Counted from the stretch's first letter, positions 31,735 to 41,820 are shown. The stretch: DNA of 64,000 nucleotides from Yponomeuta sedellus (GCA_934045075.1 OW203726.1:18663988-18727987); one strand, 5' to 3'. The notes: generated by a model not told the origin, from the sequence alone. A program made the numbers and translations.

Positions 31735-31916
31735 TATATTAAACAAACTCGGGTTTCTTCGAACAATTATAACTCAAGAACGGCTGGAGCGTTTTTCGTG
31801 GTTTTTGGTGTGTTTTATAATTGGCCTACGCCCCGAACAGCAGAATATTAAAATATCTGAAAATTTACGGGATTTAATCTGTAGGCCACGCGGAGCAAGT
31901 CGCGGGCAAAAACTAG
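31735..31916 (+). mobile_element. Helitron-like 3' end
   Basis: The segment starts near a degenerate aaactcgggtttcttcgaac and ends ccacgcggagcaagtcgcgg, gcaaaaaCTAG, followed by T. A CGCG-based short hairpin a few bases before a terminal CTAG, next to T, is the canonical Helitron 3' end. I recall very similar ends in lepidopteran non-autonomous Helitrons. The 5' TC end is not identified. Confidence 0.45.
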
Positions 31917-31939
31917 TTATCATCATCAACAACACATTG

Positions 31940-32103
31940 TGTCCCCACCGATGGGGCACAGGGCTCTTCCCTGAGGAATTTATAGGCCGTACTTAACCAC
32001 GGGGGCCAGTAAGGATTGGTGGAGGCTTGCAAGACTAGTGGCTGGTCTAATTGTCAGAAGTTTTCAAGCCGCCCCTAAAGCCTCTGACTTGGCTTAACGA
32101 CTA
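31940..32103 (-). mobile_element. D repeat fragment
   Basis: tgtccccaccgatggggcac, tggtggaggcttgcaagact and cctctgacttggcttaacga match D on the minus strand. Only the 3' half is present. Confidence 0.65.
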
Positions 32104-32306
32104 ACACTTAGTATTCTAAAAAATTGCAGATATTTTGATAAAATGAATCGAATTATATCCACATTTATTTTATTGAAAGAGGCTTTGGGAAGTCTTTATT
32201 AGCTGCAAACCAAAAACCTGGTTACTTTTTGCTGTATCAGAAGAACAAGAAGAAGAAGAAGAAGAGCCTAGAGTCCAAAATAGACGTAGTCACACAATTA
32301 AATAAT

Positions 32307-32531
32307 ATTGACAGAGTTCTTGCGATAAAAGTAATACAATTTTACTTCAATAACACTGTGTTTATTTTAAAACTGATACGAGTTAAGTAAGAAAAATAGA
32401 TAATGTGCAGGGTAAAAATTATTAACAGGGTTCTTGCGATAATAGTAATAAAATATGGCTTCAGTATCACTGTGTTTATTTAAAAACTGATAGGAATTAA
32501 ATAAGTAAATAGATAACGTGCAGGGTAAAAA
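32307..32531 (+). repeat. Two-unit tandem duplication (~112 bp)
   Basis: attgacagagttcttgcgat ... gataatgtgcagggtaaaaa (32307-32418) recurs at 32419-32531 with scattered changes. Neither unit matches a named family. A short GAA run lies upstream at 32238-32266. Confidence 0.65.
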
Positions 32532-32650
32532 AATATTGTCAGTAGTAGTCAGTTCGCCAAAGGTTAAGCAAGTCAAAATCCGAAGGAATCTAGGATGGGT
32601 GATGTCATTCTAAATTTCGATCTGAATATGATAGAATAGTTTATACTATT

Positions 32651-32672
32651 ATACTGCTTATATAAGCAGTAT
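32651..32672. repeat. 22-bp perfect palindrome
   Basis: ATACTGCTTATATAAGCAGT extended by AT reads the same on both strands. Confidence 0.7.
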
Positions 32673-32964
32673 ATAAAATGCTGTAAAGTGGTATGTACCG
32701 TTACAATATGTCGATGACGGACCATGTTAGCTGTCATGTGACTCTTGTAGTCTACAAAGCAATAGCAGTATAATGTCATCTCAGTGGTATATCCTGCGTA
32801 ATTTGAATAGACATCTTTCACGAAGAAGTACCATTAGACTGCGATTCATTAGTGGACTATCAAATGTCAATAAAGCACGGATTATTGCCGTACTAATATT
32901 ACTCTAGTGAACAACTATACATTTAAGAGACTCACTTCCCACCGAGATTATTCTTTAGTTAAAC
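32673..32964. other. Unassigned
   Basis: No recognised feature. Confidence 0.3.
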
Positions 32965-32966
32965 CT

Positions 32967-33045
32967 CCCAGGCGGACATACATCGACCAAATAGGGGATG
33001 TATTACCAAAGGGGGACTTACGAACGTTGATGAAGCGAAGGTGAT
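32967..33045 (+). mobile_element. RTE fragment
   Basis: cccaggcggacatacatcga and cgttgatgaagcgaaggtga are two RTE pieces with a small deletion between them. The end is interrupted by T1. Confidence 0.65.
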
Positions 33046-33163
33046 CTTATTATTTTTAATGCACTAACCAATAGGCTAAAAATTCCACCCATGCAGGGAT
33101 TCGAACCCGCGACCTCTGGCTATCCGTGCCAGCGCTCTTGTCCAACTGAGCCAATCGAAGGTC
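33046..33163 (-). mobile_element. T1 fragment (tail to A box)
   Basis: tatttttaatgcactaacc, the shortened tail, B box (GGATTCGAACC reversed), anticodon arm and A box end. The leader is absent. CGAAGGT lies on both sides (33033 region and 33160-33166), a possible short duplication in RTE sequence. Confidence 0.65.
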
Positions 33164-33166
33164 TCA

Positions 33167-33475
33167 GGGAGGGAGAGAGCGTATAGGCTTAATCCCCACG
33201 CCTGCCCACACAGCGGACTACTTGACCAAGGTGCGAAAACCCTACCCAACAATAATCAGAATTGATTGCTCAAAGTTATAGCTGACAAAGAGGCCGATTT
33301 CTCTCGCTTTGAGCAATTTGATACCTATAACGTTGTAAAAAAAGTTTTATCCCGACATGTCGATGTGATGCGACAAACTACATTTTCTTTACATTATCAG
33401 TTTTCTAGTATAGGTATTGTTCAACCAATATTATTTCTATAATAATAAAATATTTTATTAGTACAGTCTACAATT
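33167..33475. other. Unassigned
   Basis: No recognised feature. Confidence 0.3.
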
Positions 33476-33999
33476 TTTAGGGTTCCGTACCTCAAAAGGA
33501 AAAAACGGAACCCTTATAGGATCACTTTGTTGTCCGTCTGTCCGTCCGTCCGTCCGTCTGTCAAGACCCTTTTTCTCAGGAACGCGTGGAGGTATGAAGC
33601 TGAAATTTATATCAATTAATCAGGTCTACTCTCCCTTAAAACTGTGAAAAAATCAAACTTCTAAGCCAACGCAATCAAAAGATACAGCCGTTTATGCCGC
33701 AAATTTTCGACACTTGCAAGGGAATCAAAACCTACAGGGTGCTTCCCGTGAACTCAGAATCTTGAAATTTGGTACGAAGCAACGTCTTATAGCATAGATA
33801 AAGGAAAAATTACGAAAACCATAAATTTTTTGTTACATCACATAATATATTTTTTTTAATAATTTTAAACTTACTACCCATTTCCTCATAAACGCGTAGA
33901 GGTATTAAATTGAAATTCATACCAAATACTCAGGTCTATAATACAGGTTTGTACGGAACCCTCGGTGCGCGAGTCTGACTCGCACTTGGCCGGTTTTTT
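33476..33999 (+). repeat. Family I repeat (GGGTTCCGTACC) with GTCC run
   Basis: The 5' end folds as AGGGTTCCGT / ACGGAACCCT (33479-33514). A gtccgtctgtccgtccgtcc run follows at 33534-33565. Motifs aggaacgcgtggaggtatga and cataaacgcgtagaggtatt repeat the same body unit twice. The 3' end is gtacggaaccctcggtgcgc, cttggccggttttttt. I recall this as an abundant lepidopteran repeat. No ORF. Confidence 0.65.
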
Positions 34000-34394
34000 T
34001 ATCTTAAGCTAAATACAAAGGTTGTTTGTACACAGTGTCATTGTAAAATTCGAACTTCTGACCCCTAAACTAGGTAGAAACCTGTGTCTTAGGGATCGTT
34101 GGTTCTCCAACTGGTATTAATAAACAACATATTTTAACTGATACGTAACAGCGGAAAGGACAGAATCAAGCAAAATCAATAAAATCACATGCATAAATAA
34201 AATTTTAATGACATTTAAGTTATTAAATTGAAATGAAATTTAAGTTATTAAATTAAATTTAAATGAAATTAAAAGATAAATTATACAATTGTGGACAATA
34301 AATTTTCAGTGCAGCTGTAATCAAGTTTCTGTAACCATTTTGATATTTTATTTATAAGTTCATATTTGGTCAGTGTGTAAATTGGTGATAATGC
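34000..34394. other. Unassigned
   Basis: Contains short repeats of aaatttaagttattaaattgaaatg (34205-34265), a minor local duplication. Confidence 0.4.
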
Positions 34395-34455
34395 TCATAC
34401 ATAGTTTTACTTAACCAGATTTCATCGCGATTATTTATTAAGTAAATTTCATAAT
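34395..34455 (+). repeat. J2 left-end fragment
   Basis: catacatagttttacttaac and tcgcgattatttattaagta match the J2 left terminus. Confidence 0.5.
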
Positions 34456-34939
34456 AATAGTACAGGCTGAAATCTGGGTGGCTTGGAAAAAGCCGAGTTA
34501 GTACCTAATAAGAATCGGGATCTTTATTGACTATTATTTTTAAGTATTGAGATAATTGATGCAGTTAAATTGAGTTGAAAAAACTTGTTTCAAAAAAACG
34601 TGGCTATCGCGTGTCGGGCCATGCGGTGTTAGGTTCCGTAGAAAAGGGGCATTTTATCTGTCTATCAATAACAACATCAATAAAATTTTTACGACATTTT
34701 CCTTTTATAATTTTGGTCATTACTCGTTAACATGTAAAACCTGATTACCCGTAATAATTTTGCTTTAAAGTTCATTGTTATGTGCTACCGCCCTGATTCC
34801 TCTCACTTTTTTACAGTCAACTTTTTAACCGAGAGTCTTATATACTTAAATCGAAAAATCGTTTTTTTATACTTACAAATGTAATCCACTCCAACTTAGG
34901 TGAAGACGGAAAAAACTGCAGACAAACAGACTCGTTAGG

Positions 34940-35108
34940 TCGTTGGTGCCAGCTGTCATGTAATCAGAGGCCTTATGGGCAGCTTGATAACTTCTGACTG
35001 AAAGGCCTGCCACTGTCTTACAATCCTTCACCGACTTGGCCTTCGCGGTGGAGTATGGCCTGTCCTTCCTACTATGCAGAAAGAAACCCGTGCCCCAGCA
35101 GTGGCGAC
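34940..35108 (+). mobile_element. D repeat interrupted by hAT
   Basis: gtcgttggtgccagctgtca to cccgtgccccagcagtggcgac. After the 810-bp hAT element the D end resumes at 35919 (gtggcgacaaagggctgata). Confidence 0.7.
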
Positions 35109-35926
35109 TAGGGCATCCAATCCCGCAGCATTTTTGTGATCTCGGTATTTGCGGGATTGATATTTCTCAATCCCGCGGGATCTCGGTATTGGCGGGATCC
35201 CGCAAGTGTGTATGTGGTACATTAAATTGTATATTAGTAAATATAGTGTAAGGATTGAAGGATACAAAAGAAATAAAAATCAACATAGCTTTATTAGTTT
35301 TAATTATCAAATCAAGCAAGAAGTACGATTATAATGACATATTATTTTTTTTGGAAATGTTTTCGTAAGACACATAATGTATCTAATGTATCATCTGCCA
35401 GGCTGCTGCGAATATGTGAAGCTAAATATCCGGCAGCTGAAAAAGCCCTCTCGGCTTCTACACTAGTGGGCGGAATGCATTCAAGTGCATTCATGTCCAA
35501 ACTTTACTCGTATACGTTTTATGCACTGCACTTGTCATTTTCGATTCGATAGTTCGTAAATAATCTTAGTAATGTTAGTAAACGCAAAAAACAATTAACT
35601 ATGTTAGAAAACGAATTTTGTTTAACGAACGAATAATTACTTGTCACTTCAAGTAAACAAATAAAACAAACATGGAAGCCGGCCGCCCCCGGCCGCCGCG
35701 GGCGCGGGGGGCGCGACACGGCCGCGGCGATTCACTCTTTTCGCTCGCGCTTGTCAGTAGTCGCGCGGCAGCGCGCGTAGGAGGGTGTTTTTTTGCTGCA
35801 GATCAGTCCCGCAAATCCCGCGGGATCCCGCGCATGTAATCCCGCATTGTGCGGGACTGAAAAATGATGCGGGATCTCGGAATAACGAGATCTCGGAATA
35901 CCGGGATTGGATGCCCTAGTGGCGAC
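35101..35926 (-). mobile_element. hAT transposon, deleted, with 8-bp TSD
   Basis: Element 35109-35918. Inverted ends TAGGGCATCCAATCCCG and CGGGATTGGATGCCCTA are perfect over 17 bp. GTGGCGAC is duplicated at 35101-35108 and 35919-35926, the 8-bp signature of the hAT superfamily. Sub-terminal blocks repeat cccgcgggat and ggatctcgg.att several times, as expected for transposase binding sites. A transposase C-terminal remnant lies at 35342-35503. The 35680-35780 stretch is extremely GC-rich. Confidence 0.9.
35342..35503 (-). pseudogene. hAT transposase C-terminal (hATC) remnant
   Basis: The minus frame reads SLDMNALECIPPTSVEAERA, FSAAGYLASHIRSSLADDTL and DTLCVLRKHFQKK, then stop at 35342-35344. 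P.TS..AER.FS.AG..... R..L.......L..L. is the hATC dimerisation domain signature that closes hAT transposases. About 53 codons survive; a stop lies just upstream, and the DDE core and BED finger are gone. Confidence 0.85.
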
Positions 35927-35940
35927 AAAGGGCTGATATC

Positions 35941-36030
35941 AGACACGGACAGACGGACAAACGGACGGACATTAAATAGCGAAACTATAAGGGTTCGTTG
36001 TTGACTACGCAACCCTACAATTTTCTTCCG
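35941..36030 (-). repeat. Family I fragment
   Basis: gacggacaaacggacggaca and ataagggttcgttgttgact on the minus strand match the GTCC run and accepted ends of family I. Confidence 0.5.
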
Positions 36031-36472
36031 TGTCCATCGCAAACTCAATCCGACCGCGCGGCTTTTCTGTCGAATTATCTGCAGGGAATTATCCGAGTGG
36101 TGGTAAAGCCGGGAATCATGGTAATGGACGTAAAAGAAGATAGAGTCTCAATAATTGGATTGCAGCGCGCCACCTGAGATTTTCAGTGCTTGAAAATTAT
36201 AAAATTACCCTCATACTTATTTATTATGCCATCAAACGATTCTATTCAGGGTTCGTGATTAGATGCTGAACATAGAATCGTACTGTTTTGTCTCCAGCGG
36301 TTATCACGTCTGTGTAGAAGGTTGTGCGGGCTTAGACTTAAAGCAGCAATGAAATGAAATCGACACATTTGTGTAAAAAAAAAGATCCCGAAGAATTGAG
36401 TTGACGAACTGATCCACCTGTTTTGCAGCCGGTTAAAACATAGTGAAAACTAGTCCGATCCAATATAAGATA
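36031..36472. other. Unassigned
   Basis: No recognised repeat or ORF. Confidence 0.3.
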
Positions 36473-36600
36473 AGAATATTCTTTATTGTACACCAGGAAA
36501 AAACAAACAAAATAATTACATAGATGTAGTACAATTGGCGGCCTTATGGCTTAGAGCTATTTCTTTCAGACTACCTACGATGGAAAGTTGTTGAAGGGAA
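36473..36600 (-). mobile_element. K LINE 3' end
   Basis: agaatattctttattgtaca, gtacaattggcggccttatg and agctatttctttcagac recur at 56440 and 58200. On the minus strand this is an AT-rich LINE 3' end. The coding strand gives KAIRPPIV-like residues, but no domain can be named. Confidence 0.55.
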
Positions 36601-36640
36601 AGTGAGACGGGTAGTAGTGCAAATATGAATATTGATATAC

Positions 36641-36845
36641 ATACATACATGCATACACATGCATACATACATACATACATACATACATACATACATACAT
36701 ACATACATACATACATACATACATACATACATACATACATACATACATACATACATACATACATACATACATACATACATACATACATACATACATACAT
36801 ACATACATACATACATACATACATACATACATACATACATACATA
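36641..36845. repeat. CATA tetranucleotide microsatellite
   Basis: About 50 nearly perfect CATA units (ATGT on the minus strand), with a few variant units (catgcatacaca) at the left. The long open frames of repeated residues across it are artefacts. Unlike 37361-37527 it has no RTE 3' end beside it. Confidence 0.95.
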
Positions 36846-37263
36846 CTTATACTTATTGTATAAGTTGGCTTGGTTGCTTTGATTTACCTATTATATATTT
36901 AGTTGATGTTAAGATTCGGCAGTGTAGGTTAATATAATTATTGTTTTGATGTTGTGAACACACGAACCTGTTATTTTCTATGTAGCTATAAGTGAAAACC
37001 TTTAAATTATTTTTTACTGCTATATTGTACAATGTACCCTCCATTTTATTGTATTAGTCGATGATTTTCCTAAAATACAATAAATAAATAAAATAAATAA
37101 TACTCAAAAATAATATGCTTTCATAAACCATAACATAAAACATAATTGTAGCAATTATTATAAACATACATAAAGTTACAATAAAGTTCTACAAGAGGAT
37201 AAAAGGAAAGACATTCCTACGTTAAGGAAAACAATAACAAAATCAGATAATAAATAATTGCAA
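36846..37263. other. Unassigned, AT-rich
   Basis: aataaataaataaaataaat simple sequence at 37078-37100. No ORF. Confidence 0.3.
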
Positions 37264-37360
37264 CTTATGAACGTTGATGAAGCGAAGGTGATCTGTCAGG
37301 GTCGTGGCAAGTGGCAGTCCCTGGTCTCTGCCTACCCCTCTGGGATACAGGCGTGAGGTT
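37264..37360 (+). mobile_element. RTE LINE 3' end
   Basis: cgttgatgaagcgaaggtga, tcgtggcaagtggcagtccc and gggatacaggcgtgaggtta encode DRGKWQSLVSAYPSG-type residues of the RTE end. It is heavily 5'-truncated (about 97 bp) and feeds directly into the microsatellite. Confidence 0.8.
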
Positions 37361-37527
37361 ATGTATGTATGTATGTATGTATGTATGTATGTATGTATGT
37401 ATGTATGTATGTATGTATGTATGTATGTATGTATGTATGTATGTATGTATGTATGTATGTATGTATGTATGTATGTATGTATGTATGTATGTATGTATGT
37501 ATGTATGTATGTATGTATGTATGTATG
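37361..37527 (+). repeat. ATGT microsatellite grown from an RTE tail
   Basis: About 41 ATGT units follow the RTE terminus without a break. Other RTE ends in the window carry only 2-4 units. Confidence 0.95.
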
Positions 37528-37544
37528 AATAATAAAAAAATTGA

Positions 37545-37865
37545 GTGATAGATCAGATACGAAAGTGGTGTAACACTTTATTTCTCTTATGGTTCTTTTT
37601 GATTCAGCAAGCGAATGTATTGTTCCTTCTCAGTCTGGCATCAGAATCAGTTTATTTGATTTGGAAAGGGGGCGAATATATTTATATTAAATGTTTAGAG
37701 ATTGCTAACGATTATGAACTTAAAACAAATCTGACCATACTCGTAAATACAAAGCTTCGTATTAGACCTAAAAAAACGTTTATTTACCTACTAACTTTAG
37801 ATGATGACGACTCATTGAATAAAATCAAAATAAAACGAAGTTGTAATAGTACATTACACAACTAG
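37545..37865 (+). other. Unrecognised open frame, 106 codons
   Basis: A TTG- or ATT-started frame with a hydrophobic stretch (FLLWFFLIQQANVLFLLSLA) and a charged end. No family is recognised, there is no ATG near the start, and its 3' end overlaps a fold-back repeat. It is probably fortuitous in AT-rich DNA. Confidence 0.15.
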
Positions 37866-38706
37866 GGTGGTAATACAAAGAAAGGCCGAGATCGCAGAAG
37901 TTTGCGGCCCGAGCTGCAATCGAGGGACGTAAATATGCGATCGAGAGCTTTCTTTATTACCTCCCGTGTTGTGTACATCTTTTTATGTCTACACTTGGCC
38001 TGAAAGCGGCTTTTTCCGTACTTTATTGCCAGGTGTGGCATAATAGTACATTATGATATAAGTGCGGTAAGTTGAAAATTACAGCCGAGGCGATATTACT
38101 AGCCCGAGCCATCGGCGAGGGCTATAAGGAAGCAGAGGCTGTAATTTTCAAAGCGCACGTATGTCATACGACGTTTTATAACATATTTACGAGGAAATTA
38201 ATAAAATTCTGACTTTGTTATCATCACTACTTGACGACATTTTCAAATAAAAACAATACATCGAAAAGAAAAAGCGCGCGGATTTATTTTTACTTGTCCA
38301 CAAATAAGCGATGCGCGCGCATTAATTTTTTTTTTCAGGCAAAGGTACAAAAACAGCCAGTATTACTAATAAAGTAAATTAATATTTTTGTATTTTTGTA
38401 ACAGATAAATGGTTGTAATTTATTGTCAAAATTAATTAAATTAAAGAATTAAATGTTTATTTGTTATATTTTATTTCCCAAAGTTAATTTTATTCATAAA
38501 ATATTGACCACTTTCTTGACATAAAACCTCTTTGCTAAGATTTTTAAAAGTATCGTTCATTTTTAGACGGAGTATCTTAAAACTTTATAAAAAAAAAACA
38601 CGTGCCTTTTACATTACATTATAGCATAAGTACGTAATGAGATACATTACGATATTGAAATTGGTGTAATTACAACCACTTTACGAGCAAATATGTTATA
38701 AAACAG
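37853..38706. mobile_element. Multi-hairpin fold-back element
   Basis: Three nested or serial inverted pairs occur: 37853-37884 with 37948-37976 (gtggtaataca.aaga); 38060-38090 with 38134-38158 (gaaaattacagcc / ggctgtaattttc); and 38170-38195 with 38680-38706 (ttttataacatattt). No ORF. Whether this is one element or several is unclear. Confidence 0.5.
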
Positions 38707-38798
38707 CTTACAGCTCACTTTATCTTTATGAAACTGGCCTATATAAACAGCAAACTTAGTACGTCAAAAGGAAGATTTTTTCTTGCTATTTTTTATGT

Positions 38799-39055
38799 AG
38801 CCCATACTCTCTCTCTCAGAAAAGGCCTGTATCCATGCATGTATTCATGCCTTCTCTGAGAGAGAGAGTATGGGCTTAATTACCACGCGGATTGGCAATT
38901 TCGGGCGCTGAGTTTATCAACACCTTAAACACTCAGGCTTCGTCTCGATGTTTTCCTTCACAGGTAGCGAGTGATAATGCTCCTGTCATTTCACAAATGA
39001 ACCTACCTAACTTAGAAAACAAAATCATTGGTACTGCCGAAATTCGAACTCTACT
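38799..39055 (-). mobile_element. SE SINE with inverted tail duplicate
   Basis: agcccatactctctctctca (38799-38818) is mirrored at 38854-38875, forming a stem over 22 bp around a ~35-nt loop. To the right runs the SE body on the minus strand (attaccacgcggattggcaa, gatgttttccttcacaggta, gaaaacaaaatcattgg) up to the start of its B box. Confidence 0.7.
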
Positions 39056-39639
39056 ATTCGGAGTCAACTTCGGAGGTACAAGGACACGACTTTCAAAAAA
39101 TCGTAAAAAAAAATTGCATCTGTAAAGTACAAGATAATATTCACAAATATATGGGTTGTATTTCATGCCAAGCAAATGCGAAGCAATACAAAGCCGAATA
39201 ATAAGACATTAAATGAAAGGAAAACTTAAAAATGGCTCTCCTTTAAAATTACAAAATGTGCAGTTGTGCCCTTGTACCACCGAAGGTGCGATATATAGAA
39301 ACTAAAGTTGCCAGCAGAGATACATACCTAGACTTTGAATAACAAAGACCGACTTATGCATTGAAGTAGTACCTAGCGAAGGTCAACCTTCATGAAGGCC
39401 TCTACCTTAGCTAAGCTGGTTGTGTAGTTCATGTTCACGGCGAGCCTTCTCATTAATTAAAGAGAAGGTGCAGTCTGTTAAACACCTACATAGAACGTCG
39501 TAAAGGCTGTGGCTAGTTTGCTACATAGTTAACGTAGTGCCCGGGATATTAATTGACCAAAAATTCACATAGTCAGGATGTGGTTGTGATAGACATTTAA
39601 TTTTTGTACTTTGTATCATTACATGTTTTATAATATGTG
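39056..39639. other. Unassigned
   Basis: No recognised repeat or ORF. Confidence 0.3.
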
Positions 39640-40083
39640 CTCTGGGTTGACCCCACAGTTGGGGCATGGGTCTCTTTCTACATCCCAGTATTTGTCGTTA
39701 AACTTTTTGAGGTGGGAAGCCTATTTTTATCAGCTGAATATCGGTATCAACCTTTGGGGACATACCCCACTGCTGGGGCACGGGTCTCTCCCTGCATCGC
39801 AGGAAAGTTAGACCATATTCCAAAACGGGGACTAAGTCCGGGTTGGTAGAGGATTGTAAGACAGTAGCTGGCCTTACTGTAAGAAGTTATCAAGCCGCCC
39901 ATGAGGCCTGCCATTACATGACAGTTACCAACGGCTTGACGTCCCTTGCGAAGCGCGGAAGCGCTCGGAAAAATTCCACTAGCGGGAGTCAAGGGATGTT
40001 CACCCATTGAGCACCTAACTGCGTCTTTTGTTGCTTAACTCAAGTGATTGTTTCCAATCACTCGGTTCGACTAGGCCACGAGC
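39640..40083 (-). mobile_element. Two D copies, one short and one near full length
   Basis: 39645-39700 (gttggggcatgggtctcttt) is a short D end. 39755-40083 is a near-complete D on the minus strand ending ctcggttcgactaggccacg. The first copy stops at cccagtatt. Confidence 0.7.
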
Positions 40084-40084
40084 G

Positions 40085-40250
40085 CTCTGGTGTACAATAA
40101 AGAATATTCTTATGTTATCGTTTTATATTATAATAAAAACACATAACACAATCAGTTGTCCTGGTCCCAAACTAGGATACCCTATGTTATGGTAACCAGG
40201 CAAGGACATCACAAACATCGAAATACACCCAAACTGAGGCCATTTGTACA
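40085..40250 (-). mobile_element. K tail piece and S3-variant fragment
   Basis: tggtgtacaataaagaatat (40091-40110) matches the K terminus in the forward direction. ttgtcctggtcccaaactag and ggcaaggacatcacaaacat (40155-40220) match the S3 variant. Confidence 0.5.
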
Positions 40251-40654
40251 AATTTATTGTCGATTTGACTTGAGTTAAGTGACATGTCGCGTAATGAGAC
40301 CTGAAATACGTTCATGCACTTAATTTAGTCAAGTTATGTGCCGAGCATTATGTATAGATAATACATGTCTGCCTCTGGCCCTTGCAAACCCTGATCTCTG
40401 CCTAACCTATTTGTTTGTGTATGTTAAAAAAACTGCTGAGTGTTCCAAATAAAGTATAGGTGAATGCAGAAACTTTACAAGTATTTGAATAATCAATTCA
40501 CTCAATAAGATAACGCCCGCCTAATAATTATTTTCTGGTTCCAAACGTTGCAGAACAAAAGCCTTATACGCACCAAATCCCGTCGAAATCCTGACGATTG
40601 CTATAGCACTCTCCTCTATGTAATGTAGGAGAGTCATTGTGTTTGTGATTATAT
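40251..40654. other. Unassigned; weak RTE trace at 40370-40430
   Basis: cctgatctctgcctaaccta resembles the RTE end but is badly degraded. Confidence 0.3.
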
Positions 40655-40870
40655 AGGAGTTATTACGATGGGCAAGATTGAGGGAATGAGGTGTGTTAGG
40701 AGAAGAAGGAAGTCATTGCTCAGAAACATCAGGGAATGAACGGATGTAGCAGTGGCGAAGATCTGTTTCCTTTGGCAAGAAACGGAGAAGAATAAACGGA
40801 ATTGACGACCAACTTCTATTAGTAGACAGACACAGAAGGAAGAAGAAGAGACCTGAGACTTGAGAAAGAT
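40655..40870 (+). pseudogene. LINE C-terminus, decayed, plus copy
   Basis: The plus frame gives RRRRKSLLRNIRE, a stop, TDVAVAKICFLWQETEKN, then RPTSISRQTQKEEEET. The SWLRNIREW-type block, then a terminal RPTSIS.., is shared with the minus-strand copy at 41584-41757. The clade is uncertain. Confidence 0.5.
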
Positions 40871-41504
40871 TAAGGCAGCTGCGTTGACCATCAAACCCGC
40901 AGTAAAGAGATAACTGCGATAATTATACTAAATGTCACAAATGTCTCAATAGAGAGACTATGAGGAAGAGTAGCAGTAGATTGCGTTCGTTTAAACGGCG
41001 CATAACTCGATCAACTGGTGTAGCCACTCGCGGCCACACGGGCTATCCATCGGGCAACTCTACAGCCATATCTTATCTTTCTAAAAAATATATAATGCAG
41101 TCGACAGCACATCGCCCTTTACTTCCGTGCTCTCTTTTATCAGTTACGTCAAAGAAAATTGCATAAAGAGGAGCATGTTTACCTCTTTTTTATTTCTCCG
41201 TGTGGTTGGACGTGTCTCATGTAATCCATTATTCTTGCTGTCTACATTACTCAACTTTTCTGCACATTCACGATCACACCACAATTTACCCGTTATCCAA
41301 AAATTTCTTTTAGTCATACAGTCCTCTCCGCGATACAATCAATCAGACCTTATTCGCCCACCGCTGGACAAGTAAGTATACGCTTATATACTTACTTTTT
41401 GTATACGCTTCAAGCAAGAAATCTTTTTTCCCCCACGTTAACGACGCAAAAATTAGAAAATGGTACTGTAGACTAGGTAGTCTAGCTACAATAAAAAAAA
41501 ATAC
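40871..41504. other. Unassigned
   Basis: No family recognised. Minor hairpin-like sequence gcttatatacttactttttgtatacgc near 41381. Confidence 0.3.
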
Positions 41505-41820
41505 TGTACTCGCCACTTCAGTCTACCCGTGACCACGGCAACTGCAACGCTACTGCATCGCAACTGCGAATTAAAATAATTAAGTTTTCTTCTTTTTCTT
41601 CCTGTGCTTTTCCACTAATGGAGGTTGGCTGTTCTGGAGTTGGTGGAGCTCCGCTTGTGCGGGGCAAAAAAGGATTATTTCTTTTTTTGTTTCTTGCCAA
41701 TCGAGGCAGGTCTTCGAAGCTGGCTACATCCGTCCATTCCCTGATGTTTCTGAGCCAAGTAATTACGTTTCACCTAACAAACAATCGTGATTAGGCCCGT
41801 TTAATTTATAACTCTTTATT
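41505..41820 (-). repeat. J2 repeat split by a LINE fragment
   Basis: 41505-41583 (gtactcgccacttcagtcta ... gcgaattaaaataattaag) and 41758-41820 (agtaattacgtttcacctaa ... ccgtttaatttataac) are consecutive J2 parts. Degenerate TAATTA.G on both sides of the insert may be its target duplication. Confidence 0.6.
41584..41757 (-). pseudogene. LINE C-terminus, minus copy
   Basis: The minus frame runs SWLRNIREWTDVASFEDLPR (from about 41750), then LARNKKRNNPFLPRTSGAPP and QPTSISGKAQEEKEENLI. It is inverted relative to 40655-40870 and sits inside a J2 repeat. It is a short 5'-truncated insertion without catalytic sequence. Confidence 0.55.

Noticed and set aside
36516..36882. Long open frames of alternating MYVC or IHTY residues on both strands
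   Set aside because: These are the CATA/ATGT microsatellite read in frames without stops; the repeat unit explains them completely.
37304..37532. Frames beginning with WSLPTPLGYRR and running into MYVC repeats
   Set aside because: This is an RTE 3' end in a shifted frame followed by the ATGT tract, not a gene.
37545..37865. 106-codon frame as a membrane protein
   Set aside because: It has no ATG near its start, AT-biased composition, overlap with a fold-back repeat and no recognisable motif.
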